The notes under the pieces: generated by a model | The model's input: only the letters and a program-made list of their open reading frames with translations | Database searches by the model: none | What the model was told of the DNA's origin: nothing | Made by a program: the position numbers and the translations under genes | Part shown: positions 1-7,133 of the stretch, one piece after another | How positions within the stretch are numbered: the first letter of the stretch is position 1 | Layout: each line of letters opens with the position of its first letter | Source: DUEL01 sp964580565 | Lineage (GTDB): Bacteria > Chloroflexota > Anaerolineae > B4-G1 > DUEL01 | Assembly: GCA_964580565.1 (NCBI GenBank) | Contig: CAZOLN010000082.1 | Span: forward strand, 1-12,592 | Length of the DNA: 12,592 bases | Direction of reading: 5' to 3'

Positions 1-84
1 ATGGCCTACGCCACGAGTACCGTGGAGGTCGTCGCCAACCACTTCATCTACCTGCCGCTGGTGCTGAACGACGCGACGCCGTAG
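1..84 (+). CDS. C-terminal end of an exported protein (partial, 5' end outside the window)
   Basis: The frame is open from base 1 and ends at TAG (82-84), giving 27 residues whose last part reads FIYLPLVLNDATP. This closely resembles the tail of the S8 protease that follows (RVYLPLVMRNSP). Such hydrophobic Tyr-Leu-Pro-Leu-Val tails are, from general knowledge, common at the C-termini of secreted and surface proteins of Chloroflexota. The ATG at base 1 is probably an internal codon or chance rather than the true start. Nothing can be said about the catalytic or binding part of the protein, which lies to the left. A hairpin at 106-135 follows the stop and may end the transcript. Confidence 0.68.
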   Translation: MAYATSTVEVVANHFIYLPLVLNDATP

Positions 85-105
85 CCACAAGGCCGCGGGC
101 GCAAG

Positions 106-135
106 GTAGGGGCGACCCCTGGGGGTCGCCCCTAC
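106..135. repeat. Perfect 14-bp inverted repeat, probable terminator or dispersed palindromic repeat
   Basis: The arm GTAGGGGCGACCCC (106-119) is the exact reverse complement of 122-135, with a 2-nt centre. It lies 21 bases after the stop of the upstream gene and is followed by TGTTTTCTC, so it could act as an intrinsic terminator on the plus strand, although the T-run is short. From memory, palindromes of the form TAGGGGCGACC...GGTCGCCCCTA occur repeatedly between genes in several bacterial phyla, so this may be a dispersed REP-like unit serving as a terminator. A single copy is visible here. Confidence 0.7.
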
Positions 136-211
136 TGTTTTCTCAAAGAAACCGGAGGAGACGGCCGCACCCGTTCAGCAACGCCGAATCACGAACGCCC
201 AACCGCCACCG

Positions 212-239
212 TTGGCAAGCGACGGGAATCGGGTATAAT
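212..239 (+). promoter_or_regulatory. Sigma70-type promoter of the S8 protease gene
   Basis: A -35 box TTGGCA (212-217) and a perfect -10 box TATAAT (234-239) are separated by 16 nt. The expected transcription start is about 246-247, which coincides with the GTG start codon at 247. No Shine-Dalgarno sequence lies between the -10 box and the GTG. The arrangement predicts a leaderless or almost leaderless mRNA. Confidence 0.72.
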
Positions 240-246
240 CAATCCC

Positions 247-2793
247 GTGCGCGGTCCGTATACCCATTCCTACGGGAAACCCAGGCTGCTTCTCCTCTCC
301 TCTCTCGCCCTGGCGCTGCTCCTGCTCGGCCTGACGCTGGCGGCGGCGAGGGCCTCCCCCGCCCTCGATCCGCCGGTTCCACTGCGCCTCCGCGCGGGCA
401 CCTTCGACCCGTTGGAGTCCCCTCCTCCGCTTCCCACCCGATTCACCGCCCAAACCCCGATCTCCCCCACCTACCTCATCGTCCAGTTTCGAGGGCCGAT
501 CGAAGCCCGATGGCACAACCTGCTGGAGCGGACAGGCTTTCCTCCCCTCGGCTACCTGCCGGACTACGCCTACGTGGTCCGCGCACCTCGCCAGGCCGTC
601 GCCGTGCTGACCAGCCTGCCAGGGGTGCGCTGGGTCGGCGAGTTTCTCCCCGCCTTCCGGGTCGAACCGACCCTCTGGTCTGCCTCCGGCCCCGTCACGC
701 TCACCATACAGTTCTTCCCCGGCGACGAGGTGAACCTCCGGGGCGTGCCCGACGTGGAGGTGCTGGAGACGATCCGCACCCGCTGGCAGACGACGGTGCG
801 CATCCGCACCGACGGCTCCCTCATCCCCACCCTCGCCGCCCTCCCCGGCGTGCGCTGGGTCGAGCCGTTCGTCCCCCCTCGCCTCTCCAACGACGTGGCC
901 GGCAACCTGATCGGCGTGCCGACGATCCAGGCCACCCTTGGGATCACCGGCAGCGGTCAGGTCGTTGCCGTGGCCGACACCGGCCTCGACGTGGGCGCGT
1001 CCGGCCCCATCACCGACTTCGCCGGCCGTATCGTCTCCACCCACTGCCTGGGACGTCCCTCCCCCTGCCAGTGGGACGACCCCCACGGCCACGGGACCCA
1101 CGTGGCGGGCTCTGCCGTGGGGAGCGGCGCGCTCTCCGGCGGACAGTTCGCGGGGACGGCCCCGGGCGCAGCGCTGGTCGTCCAATCCCTCTACAGTCCC
1201 ACCCAGCCCGGCGACCTCTACGTCCCCTCCGACCTCAACCTCCTTTTCTCCCCCGCCTACACCGACGGAGCGCGGATCCACAACGACAGTTGGGGCAGCG
1301 CAGGCAACCGGTACGACACCTGGGCCCAGACCGCCGATCAGTTCGTATGGGACCACCCCGACATGCTGATCGTGGTCGCGGCGGGGAACGGCGGGATCGA
1401 CCGGGGGAGCGACGGCCTGGTCGACCCCGGCAGCCTCTACAGCCCCGCCACGGCGAAGAACGTGCTGGCGGTAGGAGCGTCCGAGAGCCTGCGGATCGGG
1501 CAGGGAGAGACCGGCCCCTACGGGAGTCACCCTGAGTTCCCTGCCAACCCGGTACATGACGACCTCATCTCCGACGACCCGAACGGGCTGGCCGCCTTCT
1601 CCTCGCGCGGCCCGACGGCGGACGGGAGGACCAAGCCGGATCTGGTAGCGCCGGGAACGAATGTCGTCTCCGCCCGGTCCCACCACCCCAACGCGACCTA
1701 CCCCTATACCTACAACCTCCACTACGCCTACTACAGCGGTTCCAGCCAGGCGGCCGGCCTGACCAGCGGCGCGGCCGCGCTGGTGCGGCAGTGGTACGCA
1801 CAGCACGGCCTCCCCTCCCCCAGCGCCGCCCTGGTCAAAGCGACCCTCATCCACGGCGCCGTCGATCTCTCGCCGGGGCAGTACGGCCCGGCGGTGACCG
1901 GCACGGTGGTCGTCTCCGACGACGTGGAGGGCTCGGTGGTGTGGACCTCCACCACCTGGGTCGTCACCTCCACCTGGGGTGCCCACAGCCCCGACCACGC
2001 CTGGGTGGCAGAACCCCAGGGCGCGCTCGGCTACCGGCGACTGGATGCGACGGTGAACCTGAGCGGGGTGGTCTCCCCTACCCTTTTGTTCTGGAACCGG
2101 CGTTCCCTCTCCGGCTCGGCAGCCCGCATCTACTGCGGATCCACCGAGGTGGTCGAATACAACTGGAGCAACGGTCCCCGGGTGGGATGGGCGCAAGAAG
2201 GGATAGACCTCAGCAGTTGTGCAGGGGAGGCGGCAGCGCTGATCCGGTTCGAGTTGCAATGCCAGTACGCCACCCGCTGCACGGCGGACGTGTGGGCGGT
2301 GGACGACATCGTCGTGGCCGACGGGGCTCGGCTGGCGGAGATCGGGCCAGCGCCAGACCCGGGCCAAGGGTGGGGGCGGCTGAGCCTCGATTCGCTAAAC
2401 AGTACGACGTGGTATACGGACGCCCTTTCGGGGTTGGAGACGGGAGAAGCGGTGACCTTCACCCTCCCGATCTCCCACACGCCCACCCACATCCGAGCCA
2501 CCCTCGCCTGGTCCGACTATCCCGCCTTGCCCAACGCGGAGGTAGCGCTGGTCAACGACCTGGACCTGGTGCTGGAAACGGCCGAGGGCACCTTCATCTA
2601 CCCCAACGGTCTGGGTCGTCCTGACCGGCGCAACAACGTGGAACAGATCGAAGTCACCCTCCCCCCTCCCGGCACGTACCGGCTGGTGGTGCGAGGGTAC
2701 AACGTCCCCTTCGGCCCCCAACCCTACGCGCTCGTGGTCACCGTAGGCCCCCTGCGCGTCTACCTCCCGCTTGTTATGCGAAACAGCCCTTGA
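247..2793 (+). CDS. Secreted subtilisin-like serine protease (S8 family, KP43-like)
   Basis: 848 residues. A signal peptide is visible (hydrophobic core about residues 13-33, then ARASPA). Residues about 75-213 form a prodomain with two similar halves, each ending LPGVRWV (125-131 and 200-206), probably two I9-like modules. The catalytic domain runs about 225-540 with Asp244 (VADTGLD), His282 (HGHGTHVAG), oxyanion Asn381 (AAGNGG) and Ser500 in GSSQAAG, where most subtilases have GTSMAAP. Residues about 550-695 look like an inserted beta-sandwich (MAM/jelly-roll-like, with Cys630, 658, 672, 678 and VWAVDDI). Residues about 735-835 resemble the KP43 C-terminal beta-barrel (LVNDLDLV, RNNVE, YNVPFGPQ). 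The protein ends RVYLPLVMRNSP. It should act outside the cell on proteins or peptides; the substrate is unknown. GTG at 247 is the only plausible start for the signal peptide. priA follows 14 nt after the stop. Confidence 0.93.
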   Translation: MRGPYTHSYGKPRLLLLSSLALALLLLGLTLAAARASPALDPPVPLRLRAGTFDPLESPPPLPTRFTAQTPISPTYLIVQFRGPIEARWHNLLERTGFPPLGYLPDYAYVVRAPRQAVAVLTSLPGVRWVGEFLPAFRVEPTLWSASGPVTLTIQFFPGDEVNLRGVPDVEVLETIRTRWQTTVRIRTDGSLIPTLAALPGVRWVEPFVPPRLSNDVAGNLIGVPTIQATLGITGSGQVVAVADTGLDVGASGPITDFAGRIVSTHCLGRPSPCQWDDPHGHGTHVAGSAVGSGALSGGQFAGTAPGAALVVQSLYSPTQPGDLYVPSDLNLLFSPAYTDGARIHNDSWGSAGNRYDTWAQTADQFVWDHPDMLIVVAAGNGGIDRGSDGLVDPGSLYSPATAKNVLAVGASESLRIGQGETGPYGSHPEFPANPVHDDLISDDPNGLAAFSSRGPTADGRTKPDLVAPGTNVVSARSHHPNATYPYTYNLHYAYYSGSSQAAGLTSGAAALVRQWYAQHGLPSPSAALVKATLIHGAVDLSPGQYGPAVTGTVVVSDDVEGSVVWTSTTWVVTSTWGAHSPDHAWVAEPQGALGYRRLDATVNLSGVVSPTLLFWNRRSLSGSAARIYCGSTEVVEYNWSNGPRVGWAQEGIDLSSCAGEAAALIRFELQCQYATRCTADVWAVDDIVVADGARLAEIGPAPDPGQGWGRLSLDSLNSTTWYTDALSGLETGEAVTFTLPISHTPTHIRATLAWSDYPALPNAEVALVNDLDLVLETAEGTFIYPNGLGRPDRRNNVEQIEVTLPPPGTYRLVVRGYNVPFGPQPYALVVTVGPLRVYLPLVMRNSP

Positions 2794-2807
2794 GGGTCGG
2801 TTGCCCT

Positions 2808-5354
2808 ATGGGATCTGCAAGCCACAATCCACGGCCCGAAACCGGGAAGTTCGCCCGCGTCGTCGTCCTCTCGCCGGTGAAGGAGGCCGAAGACGCAGAA
2901 CCCGCTTTCGACTACGCCGTACCCGACGACCTGGCGGATCGGGTGCAGGTCGGCTCGCTGGTGACGGTCCCCTTCGGCCCCCGGCCCCTCTACGGCGTCG
3001 TCGTCGGCCTGCCGGAGCAGCCCGCCGTCGCCGAGACGCGGCCGCTGACCGCTGTAGTGGATCCTGAGCCGGTGCTGACCCCTGTGCAGATCGAACTGGC
3101 CCGCTGGATGAGCCGGGAAACGCTGGCCCCGCTGTACGAGTGCTTCCAGGTGATGCTGCCACCGGGGGTGGTCGGGATGACCGACAGCCTGCTGTCGGTG
3201 GTCGGAGAGATCCCACGGGGCACCCGGCTGGGGCCGGTGGAGCGACGGCTGCTGGCCCTCCTGCAACGGCGGGGGCCTCTGCGCGGGCGGCAACTGGATC
3301 AGGCGTTCCGCAGCCGGACGTGGCGGCCCGCCGCCGAGCGGCTGGTGCGACGGGGGCTCCTGAAACGGACCCCCGTCCTCGCCCCACCCCGCGCCCATCC
3401 CCACCAGGTCCTCCGCGTCCGCCTGGCCCCGACCATCGACCGCGAGAAAGCCCTCAAAGGCCTGCGCAGCCCTCTCTACGAGGCCATCCTGGACTACCTT
3501 CAGACGGAGGGCCAGCCGGTGGACGTCAGTTGGGTGTACGCCAACACGGGCTGCAGCCGGTATCACCTGGACAAATTGGAAGAACGGGGACTGGTCGTTC
3601 TGGAGGCAGAGGAGGTGTGGCGGGACCCGCTGGAGGGGAAGGTCTTCCTCCCCACCCAGCCCCTCCCTCTCACGCCCGATCAGCAGGCCGCATGGACCGC
3701 CCTCCAATCCGCGATCCGCAACTCACAGCCCGCCGCCTTCCTCCTCCACGGCGTCACCGGTTCGGGCAAGACGGAACTCTACCTGCAGGCGGTGGCCGAG
3801 GTGCTGAAACAGGGCCGCAAGGCGATCGTCCTGGTGCCGGAGATCAGCCTGACCCCCCAGATGGTCTCCCGCTTCGCCGCCCGCTTTCCCGACCGGGTCA
3901 CCGTCGTCCACAGCCAACTGACCGACGGGCAGCGGTACGACGTGTGGCGACGGGCGCGGTCCGGGCTGGTGGATGTGGTCATCGGACCCCGCTCCGCTCT
4001 CTTCACCCCCCTCTCCCCCCTCGGGCTGATCGTCCTGGACGAGGAGCACGACCCCTCCTATAAACAGGACTCCCGTCCGGCCTACCACGCCCGCGAGGCA
4101 GCGCTCCAACTGGCCCGGCTGACCGGCGCGACGGTCGTCCTGGGCTCGGCCACGCCCAGCCTGGAATCTTACCTCCGCGCCCAGCGGGGGGAGTTCCGCC
4201 TGCTGACCCTCGGACGGCGGATCCTGGGCCACGCCCGTCGGTTGGCCGACCTGCAGGCGATCTACCACGTCCCCCACACGCGCTACCGCGCGCTGCGGGA
4301 GGGTCCTCCCCAGACCCGCTACCTCCCCCTCCCCTCGGTCCAGATCGTCGACATGCGGGCCGAACTGAAGGCCGGGAACCGATCGATCTTCAGCCGCGCC
4401 CTGGCCCGCGCGCTGGATGAAGCGTTGGGCCGCGGCGAGCAGGCTATCCTCTTCCTCAACCGACGCGGCCGAGCGACGTTCGTCCTCTGCCGCGACTGCG
4501 GCTTCGTCTCCCGCTGCCCCCGCTGCGACGTGCCGCTGACGCTCCACGGCCGTCCGGCGACCCTGGTCTGCCACTACTGCGGGCACCGGGAACCACCCCC
4601 CGCCGAATGCCCCCGCTGCGGCGGATCCCGCATCCGCCACTTCGGCCTGGGGACGGAGGGGGTGGAGGCGGCCGTGCGGGATCGGTGGCCCGAAGCCCGC
4701 CTCCTCCGCTGGGATTGGGACACCGCCCGCTCGGCGGAGGCCCACTGGACCATCCTGCAGCGGTTCTCCAGCGGGCAGGCGGACGTGCTGGTGGGCACCC
4801 AGATGATCGCCAAGGGGCTGGACCTGCCGCTGGTCACCGTGGTGGGGGTGATCTCCGCCGACACGGCCCTCAACCTGCCCGACTTCCGATCCGCCGAGCG
4901 GACCTTCCAGTTGCTGGAGCAGGTCGCCGGTCGGGCCGGGCGGGGGCTGCGTGGAGGGCGGGTCGTGATCCAGACGTACCACCCCGACCACTACGCCATC
5001 CGGGCCGTGGAACGCCACGACTACGAAGGGTTCGCCCAGAAGGAGTTAGCCTTCCGCCGGTCGCTGGACTACCCCCCCTACGTCCGGATGGCGCGGCTCC
5101 TGTACCGCCACCAGGACCCCCGGCGGGCGGAGGTGGCAGCGCGCGATCTGGCGAAGGACCTGCGGGACGGTCTGCGGCGAGAGGGGCTCCCCCCCACCGA
5201 CCTCATCGGACCGGCCCCCGCCTTCTTCGCCCGCCTCCGGGGCTACTATCGGTGGCACATCCTGCTCCGCCACGCCGACCCACCGGCCTTCCTCCGGTCG
5301 GTGGGGATACCCCCGGGCTGGCGGGTGGACATAGACCCTGTATCCGTCCTGTGA
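2808..5354 (+). CDS. priA: Replication restart helicase PriA (primosomal protein N')
   Basis: 848 residues, somewhat longer than the usual 730-830. PriA is a 3'-5' superfamily 2 DNA helicase that recognises stalled forks and reloads the replicative helicase. Visible order: N-terminal 3'-end-binding domain (about 15-115), winged-helix part (about 140-280), Walker A GVTGSGKT (315-322), DEEH box (411-414), GSATPS (446-451), eight zinc-binding cysteines in four pairs (561/564, 570/573, 588/591, 601/604), helicase C-lobe GTQMIAKG (663-670) and GRAGRG (708-713), and a C-terminal domain to 848. All catalytic motifs are intact. Residues about 474-505, between the two helicase lobes, look like an insertion relative to E. 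coli PriA. I prefer ATG 2808; an in-frame TTG at 2790 overlapping the protease stop is possible, but neither has a strong ribosome site (GAGGG at 2792-2796 is 11 nt from ATG). It is probably co-transcribed with the protease. Confidence 0.96.
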   Translation: MGSASHNPRPETGKFARVVVLSPVKEAEDAEPAFDYAVPDDLADRVQVGSLVTVPFGPRPLYGVVVGLPEQPAVAETRPLTAVVDPEPVLTPVQIELARWMSRETLAPLYECFQVMLPPGVVGMTDSLLSVVGEIPRGTRLGPVERRLLALLQRRGPLRGRQLDQAFRSRTWRPAAERLVRRGLLKRTPVLAPPRAHPHQVLRVRLAPTIDREKALKGLRSPLYEAILDYLQTEGQPVDVSWVYANTGCSRYHLDKLEERGLVVLEAEEVWRDPLEGKVFLPTQPLPLTPDQQAAWTALQSAIRNSQPAAFLLHGVTGSGKTELYLQAVAEVLKQGRKAIVLVPEISLTPQMVSRFAARFPDRVTVVHSQLTDGQRYDVWRRARSGLVDVVIGPRSALFTPLSPLGLIVLDEEHDPSYKQDSRPAYHAREAALQLARLTGATVVLGSATPSLESYLRAQRGEFRLLTLGRRILGHARRLADLQAIYHVPHTRYRALREGPPQTRYLPLPSVQIVDMRAELKAGNRSIFSRALARALDEALGRGEQAILFLNRRGRATFVLCRDCGFVSRCPRCDVPLTLHGRPATLVCHYCGHREPPPAECPRCGGSRIRHFGLGTEGVEAAVRDRWPEARLLRWDWDTARSAEAHWTILQRFSSGQADVLVGTQMIAKGLDLPLVTVVGVISADTALNLPDFRSAERTFQLLEQVAGRAGRGLRGGRVVIQTYHPDHYAIRAVERHDYEGFAQKELAFRRSLDYPPYVRMARLLYRHQDPRRAEVAARDLAKDLRDGLRREGLPPTDLIGPAPAFFARLRGYYRWHILLRHADPPAFLRSVGIPPGWRVDIDPVSVL

Positions 5355-5376
5355 TCCTCAGCCTTAGGTGCGGCCG

Positions 5377-6915
5377 TCAGAGCAGCCGCAGCCAGCCCAC
5401 TGCCGCCACCACCCCACCCAGCACCCCCAGGATGACCATCCCATAGGTCATCGTCTTCCGCATCGTGGCCCCCTCGTCCGCCTCCACCGGCGCGCAGCCG
5501 ACGATGACCTTGGCCGGGGCGAACATCCCGCCGATGGCAGCCCCGGTCGTCTGCGCGGCCAGTGCCAGCAGCGGACTCATCCCCACCAGCGTCGCCACCC
5601 GCTCCTGGAGCGCGCCGAAGACCACGTTGGAGTTGGTGTTGGAGCCGGTCATGAACGCCCCCAGCGCGCCGATGAAGGGGGAGGCCAACGGGAAGGCCGG
5701 CCCGACCGCCCGCGCGATCCCCTCCGCCAGCAGGTGGATCATCCCGGCGTGGTCCATCGTCACGGCCATCGCGACCATCGTGGTGACGCCGATGCCGGAG
5801 GGGATCCCCCGCCTCACCACCTCCCGTGCGATCCGCCGGGCCACCCCTGGTCGATACACCCCCCTCCAGTGAAACAGGCCGTACGTGAGAAGCGAGGCGT
5901 AGACCAGGAGCGCGCCCGCATGGCCGAAGAGATCGATCGCCCGCGTAGTGCCGGCCGGCGTCACCCAGCCGCGCGCGGTCGCCAGTTCCGGCACCGGCAC
6001 CCGGATCACCACCTGGCCCAGGAACATCTCCACCGGCTCCACCAGCCGGGCGAGGAGGATGATGCCGACCAACAGCCCGTAGGGAACCGCAGCCCACCGC
6101 AGGGTCAGGGGCAGGTCCCCCTCCCCTCCCCGCGGAAGCGTCTTGCGGGTGCGCCACCGCGCCCAGAGGACCCCCGCACCCAGGCCCGCCAGGCCTCCGG
6201 ACATCGCACCAATGGGCCACAGGCCGTGAGTGACCACCAGATATTGGGTGCCAGCCATCACCCCACCCAATGCCAGCAGCGGCAGCCATTCCTCCCGCAC
6301 CGTCCGCCAGCCGCCAGCCGCCCAGAGCACCCCTGCCCCGCAGAGGAAACAGGAGAGCCCCAGCAACATCGCAGCGGGCGCGGCTAGTTCCTCCCCGGCC
6401 CGCCCCGTCGCTGCCATCAGCGCGTAGAAGGAGGAACTCAGCGAACCGAAGGTCACCGCCCACGAGTGGCCGACGGAGGCGATGACCACCGCAGCCACCG
6501 GTGGGAAGCCGAGGCCCACCAGCAGCGGCCCCACCACCGCCACCGGCACGCCGAATCCGCTTACCCCCTGCAGGAAGGCCGCGAACACCCACCCCACCAG
6601 GAGCGCTTGCAGCGCCCGGTCCGTCGTCAGCCGGGTGAGCGCTGCGCCGATGGTCGTCACCGCCCCCGCCTCGTCGGTCACCCGGTAGAACAGGAGGGCC
6701 GCCCAGATGATATAGAGCACCCAGAGGGAAAGAAACAACGCCTTCACCTGAGCCCAAAACAGGACCTCCCAACCGGCGCCGAAGCGAAGGGCGGCAACGA
6801 GCACCGCCGCCAGCCACCCCATCGGCCCGGCGCGCATCCCCTTCCAGCGCAGGCCCAGCATCAGCACCAGAATGACCAGGATCGGCGTCAGCGCGAAGAA
6901 CCAGTCCAGGATCAT
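5377..6915 (-). CDS. lctP: L-lactate permease family transporter (LctP/LldP)
   Basis: 512 residues, close to the usual 500-560 of the lactate permease family (TC 2.A.14), which imports L-lactate and in some members glycolate or D-lactate, probably with protons. About 12-14 hydrophobic segments are visible, starting at residues 5-20 and ending at 490-510. Family landmarks are FLQGVSGFGVPVAVVGPLLV (114-133), GHSWAVTFGSLSSSF (149-163), MTGSNTNSNVVFGALQ (422-437) and the late GAAIGGMFAPAKV (458-470). The start at 6915 is chosen because GGAGG (6923-6927, minus strand) lies 7 nt upstream and the hydrophobic N-terminus begins at once; an upstream in-frame extension to 6981 would precede this site and is hydrophilic. 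It converges on priA with a 22-bp gap and is divergent from the selenoprotein gene. No lactate dehydrogenase gene is adjacent, so the substrate is inferred from family only. Confidence 0.92.
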   Translation of the reverse strand: MILDWFFALTPILVILVLMLGLRWKGMRAGPMGWLAAVLVAALRFGAGWEVLFWAQVKALFLSLWVLYIIWAALLFYRVTDEAGAVTTIGAALTRLTTDRALQALLVGWVFAAFLQGVSGFGVPVAVVGPLLVGLGFPPVAAVVIASVGHSWAVTFGSLSSSFYALMAATGRAGEELAAPAAMLLGLSCFLCGAGVLWAAGGWRTVREEWLPLLALGGVMAGTQYLVVTHGLWPIGAMSGGLAGLGAGVLWARWRTRKTLPRGGEGDLPLTLRWAAVPYGLLVGIILLARLVEPVEMFLGQVVIRVPVPELATARGWVTPAGTTRAIDLFGHAGALLVYASLLTYGLFHWRGVYRPGVARRIAREVVRRGIPSGIGVTTMVAMAVTMDHAGMIHLLAEGIARAVGPAFPLASPFIGALGAFMTGSNTNSNVVFGALQERVATLVGMSPLLALAAQTTGAAIGGMFAPAKVIVGCAPVEADEGATMRKTMTYGMVILGVLGGVVAAVGWLRLL

Positions 6916-6952
6916 CGACGTTCCTCCGTTGTCAGGTACACACACGGGCGCA

Positions 6953-6981
6953 ATCTTACCAGAGGGGCAGGTGGTACGCAA
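6953..6981 (-). promoter_or_regulatory. Candidate promoter of the lactate permease gene
   Basis: On the minus strand TTGCGT (6981-6976) and TAAGAT (6958-6953) are 17 nt apart, and TGG directly precedes the -10 box, an extended -10 arrangement. The -35 box matches consensus only in its first three bases. The predicted start near 6946 would give a leader of about 30 nt containing the GGAGG ribosome site. Confidence 0.45.
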
Positions 6982-7031
6982 ATGCGCGGGTGTTTATAAG
7001 CGGAGGTGCCTGCTGGCCCTCACCCCCCACC

Positions 7032-7051
7032 CGGCCCGCCGATGCGGGCCG
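7032..7051. repeat. 8-bp inverted repeat with 4-nt loop between divergent genes
   Basis: CGGCCCGC (7032-7039) pairs exactly with GCGGGCCG (7044-7051) around CGAT. It lies upstream of both divergent promoters within a pyrimidine-rich tract (about 7019-7077). It has no T-run, so it is not a clear terminator. It could be an operator or a remnant of a dispersed repeat; the sequence does not decide. Confidence 0.4.
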
Positions 7052-7077
7052 CCTTTCCCCCTTTCCCACCCGTCCCC

Positions 7078-7106
7078 TTGGACATGAATCCAGACAGTGG
7101 TAAAAT
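7078..7106 (+). promoter_or_regulatory. Promoter of the selenoprotein lipoprotein gene
   Basis: TTGGAC (7078-7083) and TAAAAT (7101-7106) are 17 nt apart, with TGG directly before the -10 box (extended -10). The predicted transcription start is near 7113, giving a leader of about 20 nt that holds a strong AAGGAGG ribosome site (7122-7128), 5 nt before the ATG at 7134. Confidence 0.72.
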
Positions 7107-7133
7107 AGGCCCAACTTTCTCAAGGAGGATAGG

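Noticed and set aside
175..2367. A 730-codon open frame on the minus strand opposite the S8 protease
   Set aside because: It is the shadow of a GC-rich coding frame: its translation is Gly/Arg/Val-rich low-complexity sequence without recognisable domains, while the plus strand carries a complete protease.
3140..4063. Arg/Pro-rich open frames inside priA and the lactate permease region on either strand
   Set aside because: They are out-of-frame translations of GC-rich codons without start signals or domains.
5369..5390. 6-bp hairpin at the priA/lactate permease junction as a bidirectional terminator
   Set aside because: The loop is 10 nt, the stem overlaps the last codons of the permease and no T-run follows on either strand, so the evidence is too weak.
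6916..6981. Lactate permease N-terminal extension of 22 codons
   Set aside because: The extension would cover the ribosome site GGAGG and the candidate promoter and is hydrophilic, unlike the family N-terminus that begins with a membrane segment.
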